DNA of 64,000 nucleotides from Pedobacter xixiisoli. GTDB lineage: Bacteria > Bacteroidota > Bacteroidia > Sphingobacteriales > Sphingobacteriaceae. Positions 16,302 through 25,948 of this stretch are shown here, in pieces; positions within the stretch are counted from its first letter, which is position 1, and each line of letters begins with the position of its first letter. Both the position numbers and the translations under genes were made by a program. The notes below the pieces were generated by a model that saw nothing but the letters and a program-made list of their open reading frames with translations, was not told the origin of the DNA and ran no database searches. The stretch lies in contig NZ_OCMT01000003.1 of NCBI RefSeq assembly GCF_900215335.1, positions 851,242 to 915,241 of the forward strand, written 5' to 3'.

Positions 16302-19232
16302 CTAGTTTTTTATAATCTTTTTTACTAGAGGTGTATTACCGTTCAATCTTAGTAGGTAGATGCCCGAAGCTACATTGCTTAAACTGATAGCTGTTTGCGT
16401 TGTTGAGCTGTTTAATGGGATTTGCTTTAATATTTTACCGTTGCCATCTATCAGCTGTATTTGATGATAAAGACCTGCTACAAACGCAACGTTAACGATA
16501 TCTTGCGTAGGGTTTGGATAAATTTCTACTTTGTTGTCAGTTAAAGACACATTAACCACTCGTACCCCTAAATCTGTTATTTTGCCGTCAAGGTCTTGTT
16601 GTTCCAATCGATAATAATTAATACCATTCACTGGTTTTTTATCGTAAAAAACATAATTACTACCGGTTGTTGTATTTCCAGAACCTACTACTTTACCAAC
16701 AATGTTAAACTGCTGCCCATCCACTGATCTGGAGAGGATGAATTCTTTGTTATCAGTTTCAGAAGCGGTTTGCCACTGTAACTTAACAACTCCTGTGTTT
16801 TGCAGTGTCGCATGATAGTCAACTAGTGTAACTGGCAAAGTTACCTCAAAATAGGCCAATGCTCTTGCCATAAAAGTTGTAATCTGTGCTTGAGGTGCAG
16901 TTTCTAGTGGGAATCCAAGAAAAATAATTCCACCAGGGGTTGTTCCCGAGCCAAATGTACCTTTGTAGGCAATTCCGCCAAAACGTCCTGCTGTATTATA
17001 ATTTAAAATTGTTATTGCGGTGCCAAAAGGGCTGATATTATCAGGATATGCTGTTTGATAATTCTCGCCAAGATTGAATGTTACGCCCTCAAATGGACCT
17101 CCCATTACGCCTGATACAGGTGAATCTGTGATCACGCCGTCACTAATATAATTTGCCTTCAAATAGTTATTCATAAAACTTATATCTAATTCACCTCCCC
17201 CAGGCCGTCCTAAATTCCATGCGATTTCTGATCCTGTAATTAACAGTTTTCCACCATTATCTAAGAAAGTTTTAACTTTTGTTTTATTTGTTCCGTTAAA
17301 AATTTTGTCAGTTGTAGAATCGTCTCCAGTAAACCACAACACCATATCGTAGTCACTTAATAAAATGGTTCCTGCGTCTATCATCTCGTCGGCTGCAGCA
17401 TTAATTCGCATGGTGGCATTATCTTTTAACGTATTAAAATAAATGGCAGCAAAATTGTGCGATCTTGATTTATAATTGTTAATTCGATCAAATGCGTCAA
17501 CAATAAGGACTCTTGGCCCTGTGGTAGTATTTACAGTTCTACTATAAACATCACTTGGTGCGCTTTCAACATCGGGATTACTGCCATTGGTAACCACCGC
17601 AGTCAATTTAAAATGAACAGCGGTAGTGGTAGGCACCACTGAAAATTGATTGGGGCTTAAACTGATACTTGTGGTGGTGGGGGTTAAAGTAGATTCATCA
17701 GCAGCTAAGGCCCAGCCGTTAAAATCGTCGTCTGAGGCATAATATAAGCGATATCCCTTTAATGTAGGCTCGGTATTGGCTTTCCACGCTGCATTTACTA
17801 CATTAGAACCTCCTGTACCTGTGATGTAGTATAGCGTTGGTAACGAAACTGTCGGAATGATCACACCACCGGCAATTCTGTTCAATAAATTTGTCCAACG
17901 TGCAGCAGTCAAATTTGGGCAGTCGGTACCAGTTTTAACATCATTATGACCATATATGCCACGGTCCCCATTGGTTCCTCTTCTTACTCTTGGAATGTTA
18001 TTTCTATTACAAACATCTATAGCTAGGTTTGCCGCAGCAACTAGCATGGGTTCGCTATCCCACATGGCCAAGTTAGTCGCTAAAACTTCATGTTCTGTAC
18101 TTATGCCTGCACCATTCCATTGTGGCTGACCAGTTACACCTTGTGCATAAGCTCTGTCGCTTTCTCTTACTACCTGCGATATTTCGCCATCAGAATTTCG
18201 AATACAATAATTAGCGCTTGATGATGTAGTACGTGTACAATCACTAAACCAAGATATGGCACCAGCATAAGTTCCGGTAGCCATATAATGAACAAAGTAG
18301 TAATCGACGCCATAGCCGTTGCGCCCTGAAGCATAATTACAAGTAGTCATTCTATTTATTGCAGTTGGATAATCGGTGCCTGCTTGAATAACATTTCCAA
18401 CATTCTCAGTTTTTTTTTCAGATCGGATTTTATATTCAGGAATAACAACTGGTTGAGCGTCAATTTGAATAATTTCTCTCCAAAGCGATACCGTTTTACT
18501 TCCGTTTTTGATCACATTGTAAAAACTTGTGGCTAGCGAAGTCTTCATCTCTTCGTTGCTCAAGCCCGTCAAATCTCTTGTTGCCTCAAACCAATCCGTT
18601 AAATTAGCTGATGTAGGTTTGCCTTTTTGATAATAGGCTAATAACGCAGCTGCAGCTCTAATATTTGCTTTGGCCTCATTTTTTATATCTTCGACACTTG
18701 ACTTCGTCAAACTTGCAGCAAGTGTAATTTGTTTGATGTGATCCGATTCGATCAAACCCATCATTCCGTAAGAGCCATAAAAAGACGGTCCTGTTTGGGC
18801 CCAATTACTTTGTACTTGAGCGGCAGCTTTCAATATGATTGCAGGTACCCGAAATTCGGCTGCTGCGTCGTCAAGATATTTTTCTGTTGTTGCCACAGAC
18901 GGATGCGGACGATTTAAAATTTCGGCAAGGTGTTCATGGTCTTCGCCACCATGGTCATATTCAATAACAGCTCCTTGGAGCTTGGCTGATTGATTTTGTT
19001 TTTCTATCGCGGCTTTCCGGTCGCGGTCGGTATTGGAAAGAAAGTCGTTCATGTCTCTTTGCAAAAACACATCACCGTTTCCATAGACTCTTTTTTTTAT
19101 GGGCGAGCTTAAGTTTTTATCTACCAATTTAATCAAGTCTTCGTTGGTTCTTTTGACTTGTGCCATGGCGCTATAGGACAATACAAAAACCAAAATAATG
19201 GTTTTTAAAATAAAGGGTATTTTTCTTCTCAT
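16302..19232 (-). CDS. Large secreted N-acetylmuramoyl-L-alanine amidase-like protein with T9SS sorting domain
   Basis: 976 residues. Signal peptide (IPFILKTIILVFVLSYSAMAQ), then a helical region (about 100-240) that resembles a lysozyme-like or scaffold module (ILKAAAQVQSNWAQTGPSFYGSYGMMGL). An Amidase_2-type domain follows at about 290-450: FVHYMATG, CTRTTSSSANYCI, STEHEV and GIYGHNDVKTGTDCPN, in which the two histidines and the Cys of DCPN fit zinc ligands. A fibronectin-III-like segment follows (about 465-570), then a ThuA/GATase-like segment with DYDMVLWFTGDDS and ITGSEIAWNLG (about 575-775). The protein ends in a beta-rich region and a type A T9SS sorting domain (YPNPTQDIVNVAF...GIYLLRLNG...KKIIKN). 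It probably cleaves peptidoglycan stem peptides outside the cell. Module names other than amidase and T9SS CTD are inferred. Confidence 0.85.
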   Translation of the reverse strand: MRRKIPFILKTIILVFVLSYSAMAQVKRTNEDLIKLVDKNLSSPIKKRVYGNGDVFLQRDMNDFLSNTDRDRKAAIEKQNQSAKLQGAVIEYDHGGEDHEHLAEILNRPHPSVATTEKYLDDAAAEFRVPAIILKAAAQVQSNWAQTGPSFYGSYGMMGLIESDHIKQITLAASLTKSSVEDIKNEAKANIRAAAALLAYYQKGKPTSANLTDWFEATRDLTGLSNEEMKTSLATSFYNVIKNGSKTVSLWREIIQIDAQPVVIPEYKIRSEKKTENVGNVIQAGTDYPTAINRMTTCNYASGRNGYGVDYYFVHYMATGTYAGAISWFSDCTRTTSSSANYCIRNSDGEISQVVRESDRAYAQGVTGQPQWNGAGISTEHEVLATNLAMWDSEPMLVAAANLAIDVCNRNNIPRVRRGTNGDRGIYGHNDVKTGTDCPNLTAARWTNLLNRIAGGVIIPTVSLPTLYYITGTGGSNVVNAAWKANTEPTLKGYRLYYASDDDFNGWALAADESTLTPTTTSISLSPNQFSVVPTTTAVHFKLTAVVTNGSNPDVESAPSDVYSRTVNTTTGPRVLIVDAFDRINNYKSRSHNFAAIYFNTLKDNATMRINAAADEMIDAGTILLSDYDMVLWFTGDDSTTDKIFNGTNKTKVKTFLDNGGKLLITGSEIAWNLGRPGGGELDISFMNNYLKANYISDGVITDSPVSGVMGGPFEGVTFNLGENYQTAYPDNISPFGTAITILNYNTAGRFGGIAYKGTFGSGTTPGGIIFLGFPLETAPQAQITTFMARALAYFEVTLPVTLVDYHATLQNTGVVKLQWQTASETDNKEFILSRSVDGQQFNIVGKVVGSGNTTTGSNYVFYDKKPVNGINYYRLEQQDLDGKITDLGVRVVNVSLTDNKVEIYPNPTQDIVNVAFVAGLYHQIQLIDGNGKILKQIPLNSSTTQTAISLSNVASGIYLLRLNGNTPLVKKIIKN

Positions 19233-19956
19233 ATTAAATATATTTTAACGTAAAGTTTTAATAGAAAAATAAATGCAAAAAAGAGCACACTTTATTTCAC
19301 AGGTAACTATTTGGTAATGTAAGTGTAAGAATAATAAATTATAAATGCAACTTAATGCGGTTTTGTATTGTAAATCACGTAGAAAACCGCATACCAAAAA
19401 CTTTGAGAGTTCCTTTCCTATTATCGTCATCCCGGATTTGTGGCGAATAAACTTTGGTATAGTCTGTGATCTTAATGCGGTAGTATTTACAACAATTAAT
19501 TAAGAAGGTAGGCATGTGCCGAACTTGCTTCGGTAGGAAGGATCTTTCTATTGGATCAAGTTAAAACCGCAAGGCTAAATATTGAGACTGCAAAGCCATA
19601 TCCTCTGGAACTCGTTAGATTGTGGTAAGAAGCTTAGTTTCTTCGAGTCCGCTAGTGTTCAGGTCGTTGCTGAAATAGCCTCTGCTTCCATTTACAGGTA
19701 GCCTTACGGGCGACTGAAATCATTCAATTGTTTTACGATCCCAATTGATTTAGGATTGATGGTATAGAACAGGCCTGCGGATTAATCCCCAAAACTGATT
19801 GGTTACCATAGATACAATAGAAGCAATGCGTTGAATAATAAGATCGATTCACTAGCCTTTATTTATTAAAACCATTCGCTTTACCGACTGTTTTTGATTT
19901 GAACCTCAATAGTTTATTGAACTGTTGAAGTGCGGTCATCAACTAAATAAAAAACA
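19233..19956. other. 724-base intergenic region, unexplained
   Basis: It lies between the divergent amidase and ku genes. No ORF is credible. The part 19430-19800 is less AT-rich than the flanks and contains short hairpins such as CCGAA-CTTGC-TTCGG (19518-19532). The word TTAATGCGGTAGTA (about 19470) has a close relative near 14333. It could hold a decayed mobile element or an unrecognised RNA; nothing can be named. Confidence 0.4.
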
Positions 19957-20721
19957 ATGAAATCTATTTGGAAAGGAGCTATAGGCTTTGGTTTAGTGAA
20001 TATTCCAGTGAAATTATTCTCGGCGATACAAAACAGTAATCTCGATTTAGATATGCTAGATGGCAAAGATTTAGCAAAAATTAAATTCCATCGTGTAAAC
20101 GAACGTAGCGGCAAAGAAGTACCTTACGAACGTATTGTGAAAGGTTTTTTGCTCAAAGATAACTATGTGATTTTGGAGGACGACGATTTTGCCAGTGCAT
20201 TGCCAGAGAAAAATAAGCTCATTGAACTGGAAAGCTTCGTAGACATTGCCGATATCAACCCGATCTACTACGAAACATCTTACTATACACAACCCGAACC
20301 GCAAGGGAAAAAAGCCTATTCTTTATTGTTGAAGGCACTTCAAAAAAGTAAAAAAGCTGGTTTAGCTCGCTTTGTACTGAGAAGTAGCGAAAATCTCTGT
20401 GTCATCCATCCCTTAGATGACATGCTGGTAATCACCAAAATTAGGTTCGAAGAAGAAATAAGGGCCAAAAAGGAGCTAGAAATTGATGCGGTAACCATCA
20501 AGCCTAAAGAATTGGAAGTGGGCATGGCGTTGATTAAACAATACAGTGCAGATTTCGATATTTCGGCTTTTAAAGATGAGTATAGCAAAGAGTTGATGAA
20601 AATTATACGTGCCAAAGCCAAAGGCAAAAAAGTGGTAGTTAAAAAAATGCAGCCAGAAAAACGTGTGAGCGATGATTTATATGAGCAATTGATGCAAAGC
20701 CTAAGCAAGAAAGGAGCTTAA
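19957..20721 (+). CDS. ku: Non-homologous end joining protein Ku
   Basis: 254 residues, normal for bacterial Ku. It forms a homodimeric ring on DNA ends and recruits LigD. The family start is clear: MKSIWKGAIGFGLVNIPVKLFSA, then FHRVNERSGKEVPYERIVKGF, and YYLQP-like YYETSYYTQPEP near residue 110. A lysine-rich tail (AKAKGKKVVVKKMQPEKR) fits a DNA-binding C-terminus. Three bases separate it from ligD, forming a two-gene NHEJ operon. No Shine-Dalgarno is obvious before the ATG. Confidence 0.97.
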   Translation: MKSIWKGAIGFGLVNIPVKLFSAIQNSNLDLDMLDGKDLAKIKFHRVNERSGKEVPYERIVKGFLLKDNYVILEDDDFASALPEKNKLIELESFVDIADINPIYYETSYYTQPEPQGKKAYSLLLKALQKSKKAGLARFVLRSSENLCVIHPLDDMLVITKIRFEEEIRAKKELEIDAVTIKPKELEVGMALIKQYSADFDISAFKDEYSKELMKIIRAKAKGKKVVVKKMQPEKRVSDDLYEQLMQSLSKKGA

Positions 20722-20724
20722 ATA

Positions 20725-23157
20725 ATGTCGCTAGCTAAATATACCGAGAAACGGAATTTCAAAGAAACTACAGAGCCCACTGGCGGAAAAGGTAAAGGCA
20801 AAAAACTTGCTTTCGTAGTGCAAAGGCATCATGCATCGCACCTGCATTACGATTTTCGTTTAGAACTGGATGGTGTGCTTAAAAGTTGGGCAGTGCCTAA
20901 AGGCCCCTCTCTAAATCCCAAAGACAAGCGTTTGGCGATGATGGTAGAAGATCATCCCTATGATTACAAGTCCTTTGAGGGCATTATCCCGAAAGGAAAT
21001 TATGGCGCTGGTGTGGTACATATTTTTGATGAAGGAACTTACGAAGCTATTGACGACAAGAAAGACAGCCTACAGCAGGGTTTGCAAAGTGGTAATTTAA
21101 AAATTGTGTTGCATGGCAAGATACTGAGAGGCGAATTTGCCCTGGTGCGCATGAAAGACAGTGAACAAAATGCTTGGTTGCTCATTAAGCATCGAGATAA
21201 ATATGCGGTAGATAGAAAGTATAGTGCCGAAGATGAGGTGACTGCCAAAGTAAAGAAGCTGGGGAAAGATTTTAAAAAGGAAATAGCTGAATTGCCCAAG
21301 CCCGTAAAACCCGAACTTAAAAAAGAGGATTACAAACCCATGCTCGCCAAATTGGTGAAACATGTGATGGATAATGATGACTGGATCTTTGAAGAGAAAC
21401 TAGATGGCTATAGGGGGATTGCGGTGGTGAAAAATGGTAAAGCCTCGCTTACTTCCAGAAATGGAAAAAACTTAGGTGATGACTATCCAACAGTGTTGAA
21501 GGCGCTAGCGAATTTAGCTATCGATGCCGTTTTAGATGGAGAAATTGTAGTGAGAGAGAAAGATCGCACTAATTTTCAGACTTTGCAAAATTATGGTTCG
21601 ACTAAGAAGAAGCCGTCACTAAAGTATGCCATTTTCGATGTTTTGGAGATTAACGGTGCCGATGTTAGAGAAATTCCATTGCTGCAACGCAAACAATTGC
21701 TGGCTACCTTGCTATCCAAGCATCAGCAAAAAGAAATTGAAATGGTTAATGCCGCTTCGATGAAGGGCGAGGTACTATTGAAACAGGCAGCACAAAAAGG
21801 TTGGGAAGGCATTATGGCTAAAAAGGTCGATAGCATTTATAGCAGTGGCATGCGGAGTGCCAATTGGCAAAAGATAAAGTTGCAACAAGGGCAAGAGGCC
21901 ATTATTGTGGGTTACACCAAGCCTGCGGGAGAAAGAAATTACTTTGGCGCTTTAGTATTGGCGGTACAGGCCGCAAAAGGAAAACTGACCTATATTGGCA
22001 ATTGCGGAACGGGCTTTACTGAGCAATCGTTAAAGGAGATTTTTACCTTGCTAAAATCGCTGGTTACCAAAGATAAACCCTTAGCGGAGAAAGTAGCGCA
22101 AGAGCGAAATGTAACTTGGGTAAAACCTAAAGTCGTGTGCGAAGTCACTTTTTCGGAATGGACGGAAAATCAGCATTTGCGCCATCCCGTATTTAAAGGC
22201 ATAAGAGACGATAAAAAGCCTAAAGATATAAAGCTGGAAATACCCGCATCAAAAAATACCAAAGAAACACCAGAGGAGCAGACTATAAAGTTTGGTAGAA
22301 AAACAGTGAAGCTAACCAATCAGCACAAGTTGTATTGGCCAGAGGAGAAAATCACCAAAGGCGAAATGGTGCGCTATTATCAAGAGATTGCCCCTCATAT
22401 TTTGCCACATTTAAAAGATAGGCCACTTTCGCTGAACAGACATCCGAATGGGATAAAACAAGCGGGGTTTTTTCAAAAGGACTTGAATACGGAACAAATT
22501 CCGGGTTGGGTTAAATATGCATCCTTAACTTCCGAACATCTTAAAAAAGAGATAGATTATTTGATCTGTAACGATGAGGCCACTTTACTGTGGATGGCCA
22601 ATTTGGGCTGTATCGAAATTAACCCTTGGATCAGTACCTATCGCAAACCAGATGCGCCACTTTTTGCTGTTTTAGATTTAGATCCGCATGGCGTTGATTT
22701 TAAAGATGCCGTAAAAGTAGCTCTGACCGCCAAAGAAATTTTAGATCAGCTAAACATCACTTCGTTCGTGAAAACTTCGGGTTCTAAAGGCATTCATATT
22801 GTAGTGCCGTTACATGGCTATGATTACGAGGTGTCTAAGAACTTTACGCATTACATTGCAGGCTTGGTCTACGAACAACACCCGGATTTGACCAGTTTAG
22901 AACGTAGCCCGAGTAAACGCAAAAACAAAATTTACCTAGATTACTTGCAGAACAGAAAGGGGCAAACCATTGTGGCGCCATATTCCCTAAGGCCAAAACC
23001 TGGTGCTACTGTTTCTACTCCTTTAAATTGGGACGAAGTGAATGAAGATTTAAGTATCATTGACTTCACTATTTTCAGTCTCAAAGAACGGTTAAACAAA
23101 ATAGGAGATTTGTGGAAGGATATTTACAAAGTGAAAAATAAGATTAAGCTGGGTTAG
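20725..23157 (+). CDS. ligD: Multifunctional ATP-dependent DNA ligase LigD
   Basis: 810 residues with all three LigD modules, in the order phosphoesterase-ligase-polymerase (mycobacterial LigD has polymerase first). Residues about 1-175: 3'-phosphoesterase with QRHHASHLHYDFRLELDG and SWAVPKGPS. Residues about 205-520: ATP-dependent ligase with EEKLDGYRGI, in which Lys225 is the expected adenylated lysine, then DGEIVV and the QKIKL-type motif V. Residues about 530-805: primase-polymerase domain with LDLDPHGVDF (Asp651 and Asp653 as metal ligands), TSGSKGIHIVVPL and YSLRPKPGATVSTPL. It repairs double-strand breaks with Ku, encoded directly upstream. Confidence 0.97.
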   Translation: MSLAKYTEKRNFKETTEPTGGKGKGKKLAFVVQRHHASHLHYDFRLELDGVLKSWAVPKGPSLNPKDKRLAMMVEDHPYDYKSFEGIIPKGNYGAGVVHIFDEGTYEAIDDKKDSLQQGLQSGNLKIVLHGKILRGEFALVRMKDSEQNAWLLIKHRDKYAVDRKYSAEDEVTAKVKKLGKDFKKEIAELPKPVKPELKKEDYKPMLAKLVKHVMDNDDWIFEEKLDGYRGIAVVKNGKASLTSRNGKNLGDDYPTVLKALANLAIDAVLDGEIVVREKDRTNFQTLQNYGSTKKKPSLKYAIFDVLEINGADVREIPLLQRKQLLATLLSKHQQKEIEMVNAASMKGEVLLKQAAQKGWEGIMAKKVDSIYSSGMRSANWQKIKLQQGQEAIIVGYTKPAGERNYFGALVLAVQAAKGKLTYIGNCGTGFTEQSLKEIFTLLKSLVTKDKPLAEKVAQERNVTWVKPKVVCEVTFSEWTENQHLRHPVFKGIRDDKKPKDIKLEIPASKNTKETPEEQTIKFGRKTVKLTNQHKLYWPEEKITKGEMVRYYQEIAPHILPHLKDRPLSLNRHPNGIKQAGFFQKDLNTEQIPGWVKYASLTSEHLKKEIDYLICNDEATLLWMANLGCIEINPWISTYRKPDAPLFAVLDLDPHGVDFKDAVKVALTAKEILDQLNITSFVKTSGSKGIHIVVPLHGYDYEVSKNFTHYIAGLVYEQHPDLTSLERSPSKRKNKIYLDYLQNRKGQTIVAPYSLRPKPGATVSTPLNWDEVNEDLSIIDFTIFSLKERLNKIGDLWKDIYKVKNKIKLG

Positions 23158-23671
23158 GTTAGGGTTGGGATTAGATTGGATGCTAAAGCAATCGGTATTG
23201 CAAAAATAATGTTCGTACTTGGTTCGGGTCTTGTTCTGTAAAGTATCGATTCCGTAGAAGCGGATACAAACCATTCGCCGAGCTTAGGCGCACTATGCCC
23301 TAACTAGAAGTAGACCATACCCAAGCGATACCCAAAGAAAAGTCGCTATAATGTCGCTTAAACGTAACTATAGCTTATATAAAAATAAGGTTTTTTTGAT
23401 GACAGTACTATAGTTAGATGTAGCTATGGTTGATGGTAGTTTAAAGATAATGAAAATGCGGCAGATTTTAAATTCAGTGAATTGCTATGAACCAAAACTA
23501 AAGCTTTGCTACTTGATGGTTTCATTTGATATAGAAATGATGTGCTTTAAAATAGATTAATAGGGGCTATTGTATTTTCGTTGGTTCAAACTATCCTTAA
23601 TTTTTCACAACTAAAAGTTTTAAATTAAAATTAAATTAGAGTAAATTAGTTGTTATACAAACCAAATATGT
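23158..23671. other. Intergenic stretch with no recognised feature
   Basis: About 510 bases after ligD. AT-rich, no credible ORF of length, no strong hairpin, no promoter match I would defend. A short membrane-peptide ORF follows at 23672. Confidence 0.5.
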
Positions 23672-23764
23672 ATGGCAGCTAAAGGAGAACGTCAAGCTGA
23701 TTGGATGAAGATATTATTCATCATCATCATTATCATTACAATCATTTATTGTATGAGTAGTTAA
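23672..23764 (+). CDS. Candidate 30-residue single-pass membrane peptide
   Basis: A short ORF starting MAAKGERQADWMKI and continuing into a run of isoleucines (residues 17-22) and TIIYCMSS, stop TAA. A charged N-terminus followed by a helix of about 16 hydrophobic residues is what a one-span membrane peptide looks like. The ATG of an overlapping frame at 23668 stops after four codons. No Shine-Dalgarno or clean promoter box was found, and the isoleucine run comes from an ATC/ATT repeat that could be chance. Tentative. Confidence 0.35.
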   Translation: MAAKGERQADWMKILFIIIIIITIIYCMSS

Positions 23765-23840
23765 TTTATATCAAATGAACGCTCTAAATTTTATTCTTAA
23801 AAAGCGTATAGCTTAAAGTTGTATTTGTTATCTTCGATAC

Positions 23841-24191
23841 ATGAAGAAACTCCTATTAACCTTTACGCTTTGTATCGTTTTTTTTATGGCTAAAAGCCAA
23901 ACTACAGTTGCTATTAAAGATGTAGTTAACCATGTGGGTAAAGAGGTTACGCTTTGCGATTCAGTTTATAGTGCTCGTTCGTTAGATAATTTGAGTTTGT
24001 TGAACTTAGGCGGTAGTTTTCCGAAAGAAGTAATTACAATAGTGGTATTTAAAGCTGATAGATCTAAATTCGAAAAAGACCCAGTAAACTTGTTCGAAAA
24101 TAAGCGTATTTGCGTTACTGGTAAGGTAACACTTTACAAAGAGAAGTTGCAAATTGTAGTAAATGATCCAAAGCAGCTAAAAACAAACTAA
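23841..24191 (+). CDS. Small exported OB-fold-like protein
   Basis: 116 residues with a signal peptide (LLLTFTLCIVFFMAKSQ). The mature part is about 97 residues and beta-rich: VAIKDVVNHVGKEVTLCDSVYSA, then PKEVITIVVF, ENKRICVTGKVTLYKEKLQIVV and PKQLK. The VNHVGKEVTLCDSVYS start and the CVTGKVTLYKEKLQIVV hairpin are typical of periplasmic OB-fold proteins related to tRNA_anti-like domains, but no nucleic-acid role should be inferred outside the cytoplasm. A near-match TATCTTCG lies four bases before the ATG, possibly a degenerate leaderless promoter. It is monocistronic. Function unknown. Confidence 0.7.
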   Translation: MKKLLLTFTLCIVFFMAKSQTTVAIKDVVNHVGKEVTLCDSVYSARSLDNLSLLNLGGSFPKEVITIVVFKADRSKFEKDPVNLFENKRICVTGKVTLYKEKLQIVVNDPKQLKTN

Positions 24192-24386
24192 GCTATTTCA
24201 AATTACAAAGCAGTTGCAATGAATTCACTTGTGGTTAATGTTCTCACTATATCACGTAAATAATTAGTGATAACACCAATCATAACTAATAAGATCAGCA
24301 AATTAACTTTGTGTTCTCTCCCGAACGGTCGGGATAAATTGTGCCTTCGTGGTTAAATTTCTACAACGACTAAAATCATTTTACAT

Positions 24387-25280
24387 TTAATTTCTTGCGC
24401 TTTTCATTCTTTGCACAATGTATAGGCCAATAATTACCAAAACTACACCTGCTAACGTGTACCAAGTAAGCGGTTCTTTCATAATTACGGAAGCAATGAT
24501 GAAACCTGCAATAGGGCATAAAAATAGCCAAGCCGATGCTTTGGTAGGGTTATCCCGAAGTAACGACATCCAGCATAGCGAAGCGATAATTGAAGCTGGA
24601 ATGGCCAGCCAAACTACAGCCCCAATAAAACCAAAATCAAAGACATTGGCAGTTGGCTGATAAAAGTATATGGCAAAAGGAAGTAGATATAAACAACCGA
24701 ATAAGGTTTGCCATCCGTTGATGGTTAAAATGTGCATGCCATCCCAATTTTGCTTGGAGAAATAAATGGCACCAGCCGAATAAGAGATGTTGCTCAAAAG
24801 CAGTAAACCTAAGCCCAAAGGACTAGCATGACTACCATCTAAAAGGGGATAAGCGGCAATTAACATGCCCGCCATACATAAGAAGAAGCTAATTACAGTC
24901 ACCGATTTTAGCGGCTGGCGAAACCAAATGGTACTGATGAGCATAATCAATACTGGATTAATGGCAATAAATAAGGAGCCTAATCCAGCCGAAACTTCTT
25001 TCATGGCTACCACATAAAGGCCAAGGTATAGCCCAACATTAAGGAAACCGTAAATGGCAATCTTTTTCCAAGCAAGTTTGGTTTTAGGCAAAGACTGCTT
25101 CATGAATAAATGTGCAATGCCCAACATTAATGCCGAAGCCAATATAAAACGGGGAATGGAAAGTACTAAGGGTTGTACCGAATGTAAACCAATTTTTGTG
25201 GCTGATGAGGCTGACGCCCATAAAACCACGAATGTAATTCCTGATAAAAAATTAAGCAGTGCTTTATTGGAACTGCCCAT
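24387..25280 (-). CDS. EamA/DMT superfamily permease
   Basis: 297 residues with about ten membrane helices in two EamA repeats. The first begins VVLWASASSATKIGLHSVQPL, the second includes LGLLLLSNISYSAGAIYFSKQNWDG and ends with PLTWYTLAGVVLVIIGLYI. DMT permeases export metabolites such as amino acids; the substrate is unknown. Followed on its 3' side by about 190 bases of non-coding DNA containing no convincing terminator. A second EamA gene is at 61079. Confidence 0.88.
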   Translation of the reverse strand: MGSSNKALLNFLSGITFVVLWASASSATKIGLHSVQPLVLSIPRFILASALMLGIAHLFMKQSLPKTKLAWKKIAIYGFLNVGLYLGLYVVAMKEVSAGLGSLFIAINPVLIMLISTIWFRQPLKSVTVISFFLCMAGMLIAAYPLLDGSHASPLGLGLLLLSNISYSAGAIYFSKQNWDGMHILTINGWQTLFGCLYLLPFAIYFYQPTANVFDFGFIGAVVWLAIPASIIASLCWMSLLRDNPTKASAWLFLCPIAGFIIASVIMKEPLTWYTLAGVVLVIIGLYIVQRMKSARN

Positions 25281-25381
25281 GTCGGTATGCTTTGGTCTTT
25301 AGTGTCATCTATAAGCACAAAGCTAATGATTTGCCTGGCTATAAATGTTTGCTGTAGGTCTGTTTTTTTGAAGAAAAAAAA

Positions 25382-25405
25382 GGCGCAACTTTAAAAGTTA
25401 CGCCT
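25382..25405 (-). terminator. Intrinsic terminator of the 25426-25800 lipoprotein gene
   Basis: Read on the minus strand, AGGCGTAACTTTTAAAGTTGCGCCT forms a strong stem with a short AT-rich loop and one internal mismatch, followed by a run of T (complement of the A run at 25373-25381). It lies about 20 bases after the stop of the lipoprotein gene. Confidence 0.8.
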
Positions 25406-25425
25406 CATTTAATTACTGCTTTGTA

Positions 25426-25800
25426 TTAACGTTTACAATCTGCAGTCCAGATAGCGCCATCTTTAGTAAATGCGATTCTCAGGGTGCTTGCGGTAATTTT
25501 AATGTATTTGCTAAGGTCGCTGCCAATTGAGACAGCTTCATTTTCATTTTTCTGAAATTCTACGCCATTCAAATCAGGAATGCCATCAGAAAATTTGAAA
25601 TCGTAATTATTTCCAGTCTTTACTACTGTTACCTTTCCGGTTTCTGTACGTGTAGAAGTGCTACCACTAGAGTAACTAATAGTGCCATTGTAAGTGCCCA
25701 CAAACAAATCATTATCTGCTGGGTCGTCGTCTTTGCTACAGCCTAAAAATACGAGAGGTAATATCAATAAGATCGTTAAAAATTTAATATGAGTTTTCAT
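25426..25800 (-). CDS. Small lipoprotein, function unknown
   Basis: 124 residues with a type II signal peptide; the lipobox is VFLGC, lipid Cys21, followed by SKDDDPAD, whose aspartates may favour retention or surface export rules of Bacteroidota. The mature domain is beta-rich (LFVGTYNGTISYSSGSTSTRTETGKVTVVK, NYDFKFSDGIPDLNGVEF, IKITASTLRIAFTKDGAIWTADC) and looks like a small lipocalin-like or LPS-assembly-type sandwich, which is only a shape impression. Two cysteines remain in the mature part. It has its own terminator and no obvious partner. Confidence 0.75.
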   Translation of the reverse strand: MKTHIKFLTILLILPLVFLGCSKDDDPADNDLFVGTYNGTISYSSGSTSTRTETGKVTVVKTGNNYDFKFSDGIPDLNGVEFQKNENEAVSIGSDLSKYIKITASTLRIAFTKDGAIWTADCKR

Positions 25801-25889
25801 AATCTGTTATTATAATGTTTAGGATTTAGTAACATCTTTGTCGCACTATAGTTTTTAATAGAGATGAAAAACCGTATTTAACGCAAATA

Positions 25890-25922
25890 AAAAAATCCTC
25901 CAGCAATAGTTTGTTGGAGGAT
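25890..25922 (-). terminator. Intrinsic terminator of the SDR gene
   Basis: AAATCCTCCAGCAA and TTGTTGGAGGATTT (about 25891-25922) form a near-perfect stem with a 4-base loop. On the minus strand it is followed by a T tract (complement of the A run at 25886-25892), about 27 bases after the SDR stop. Confidence 0.82.
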
Positions 25923-25948
25923 TTAGACCGTTTTTTGGGTTTAAATAC

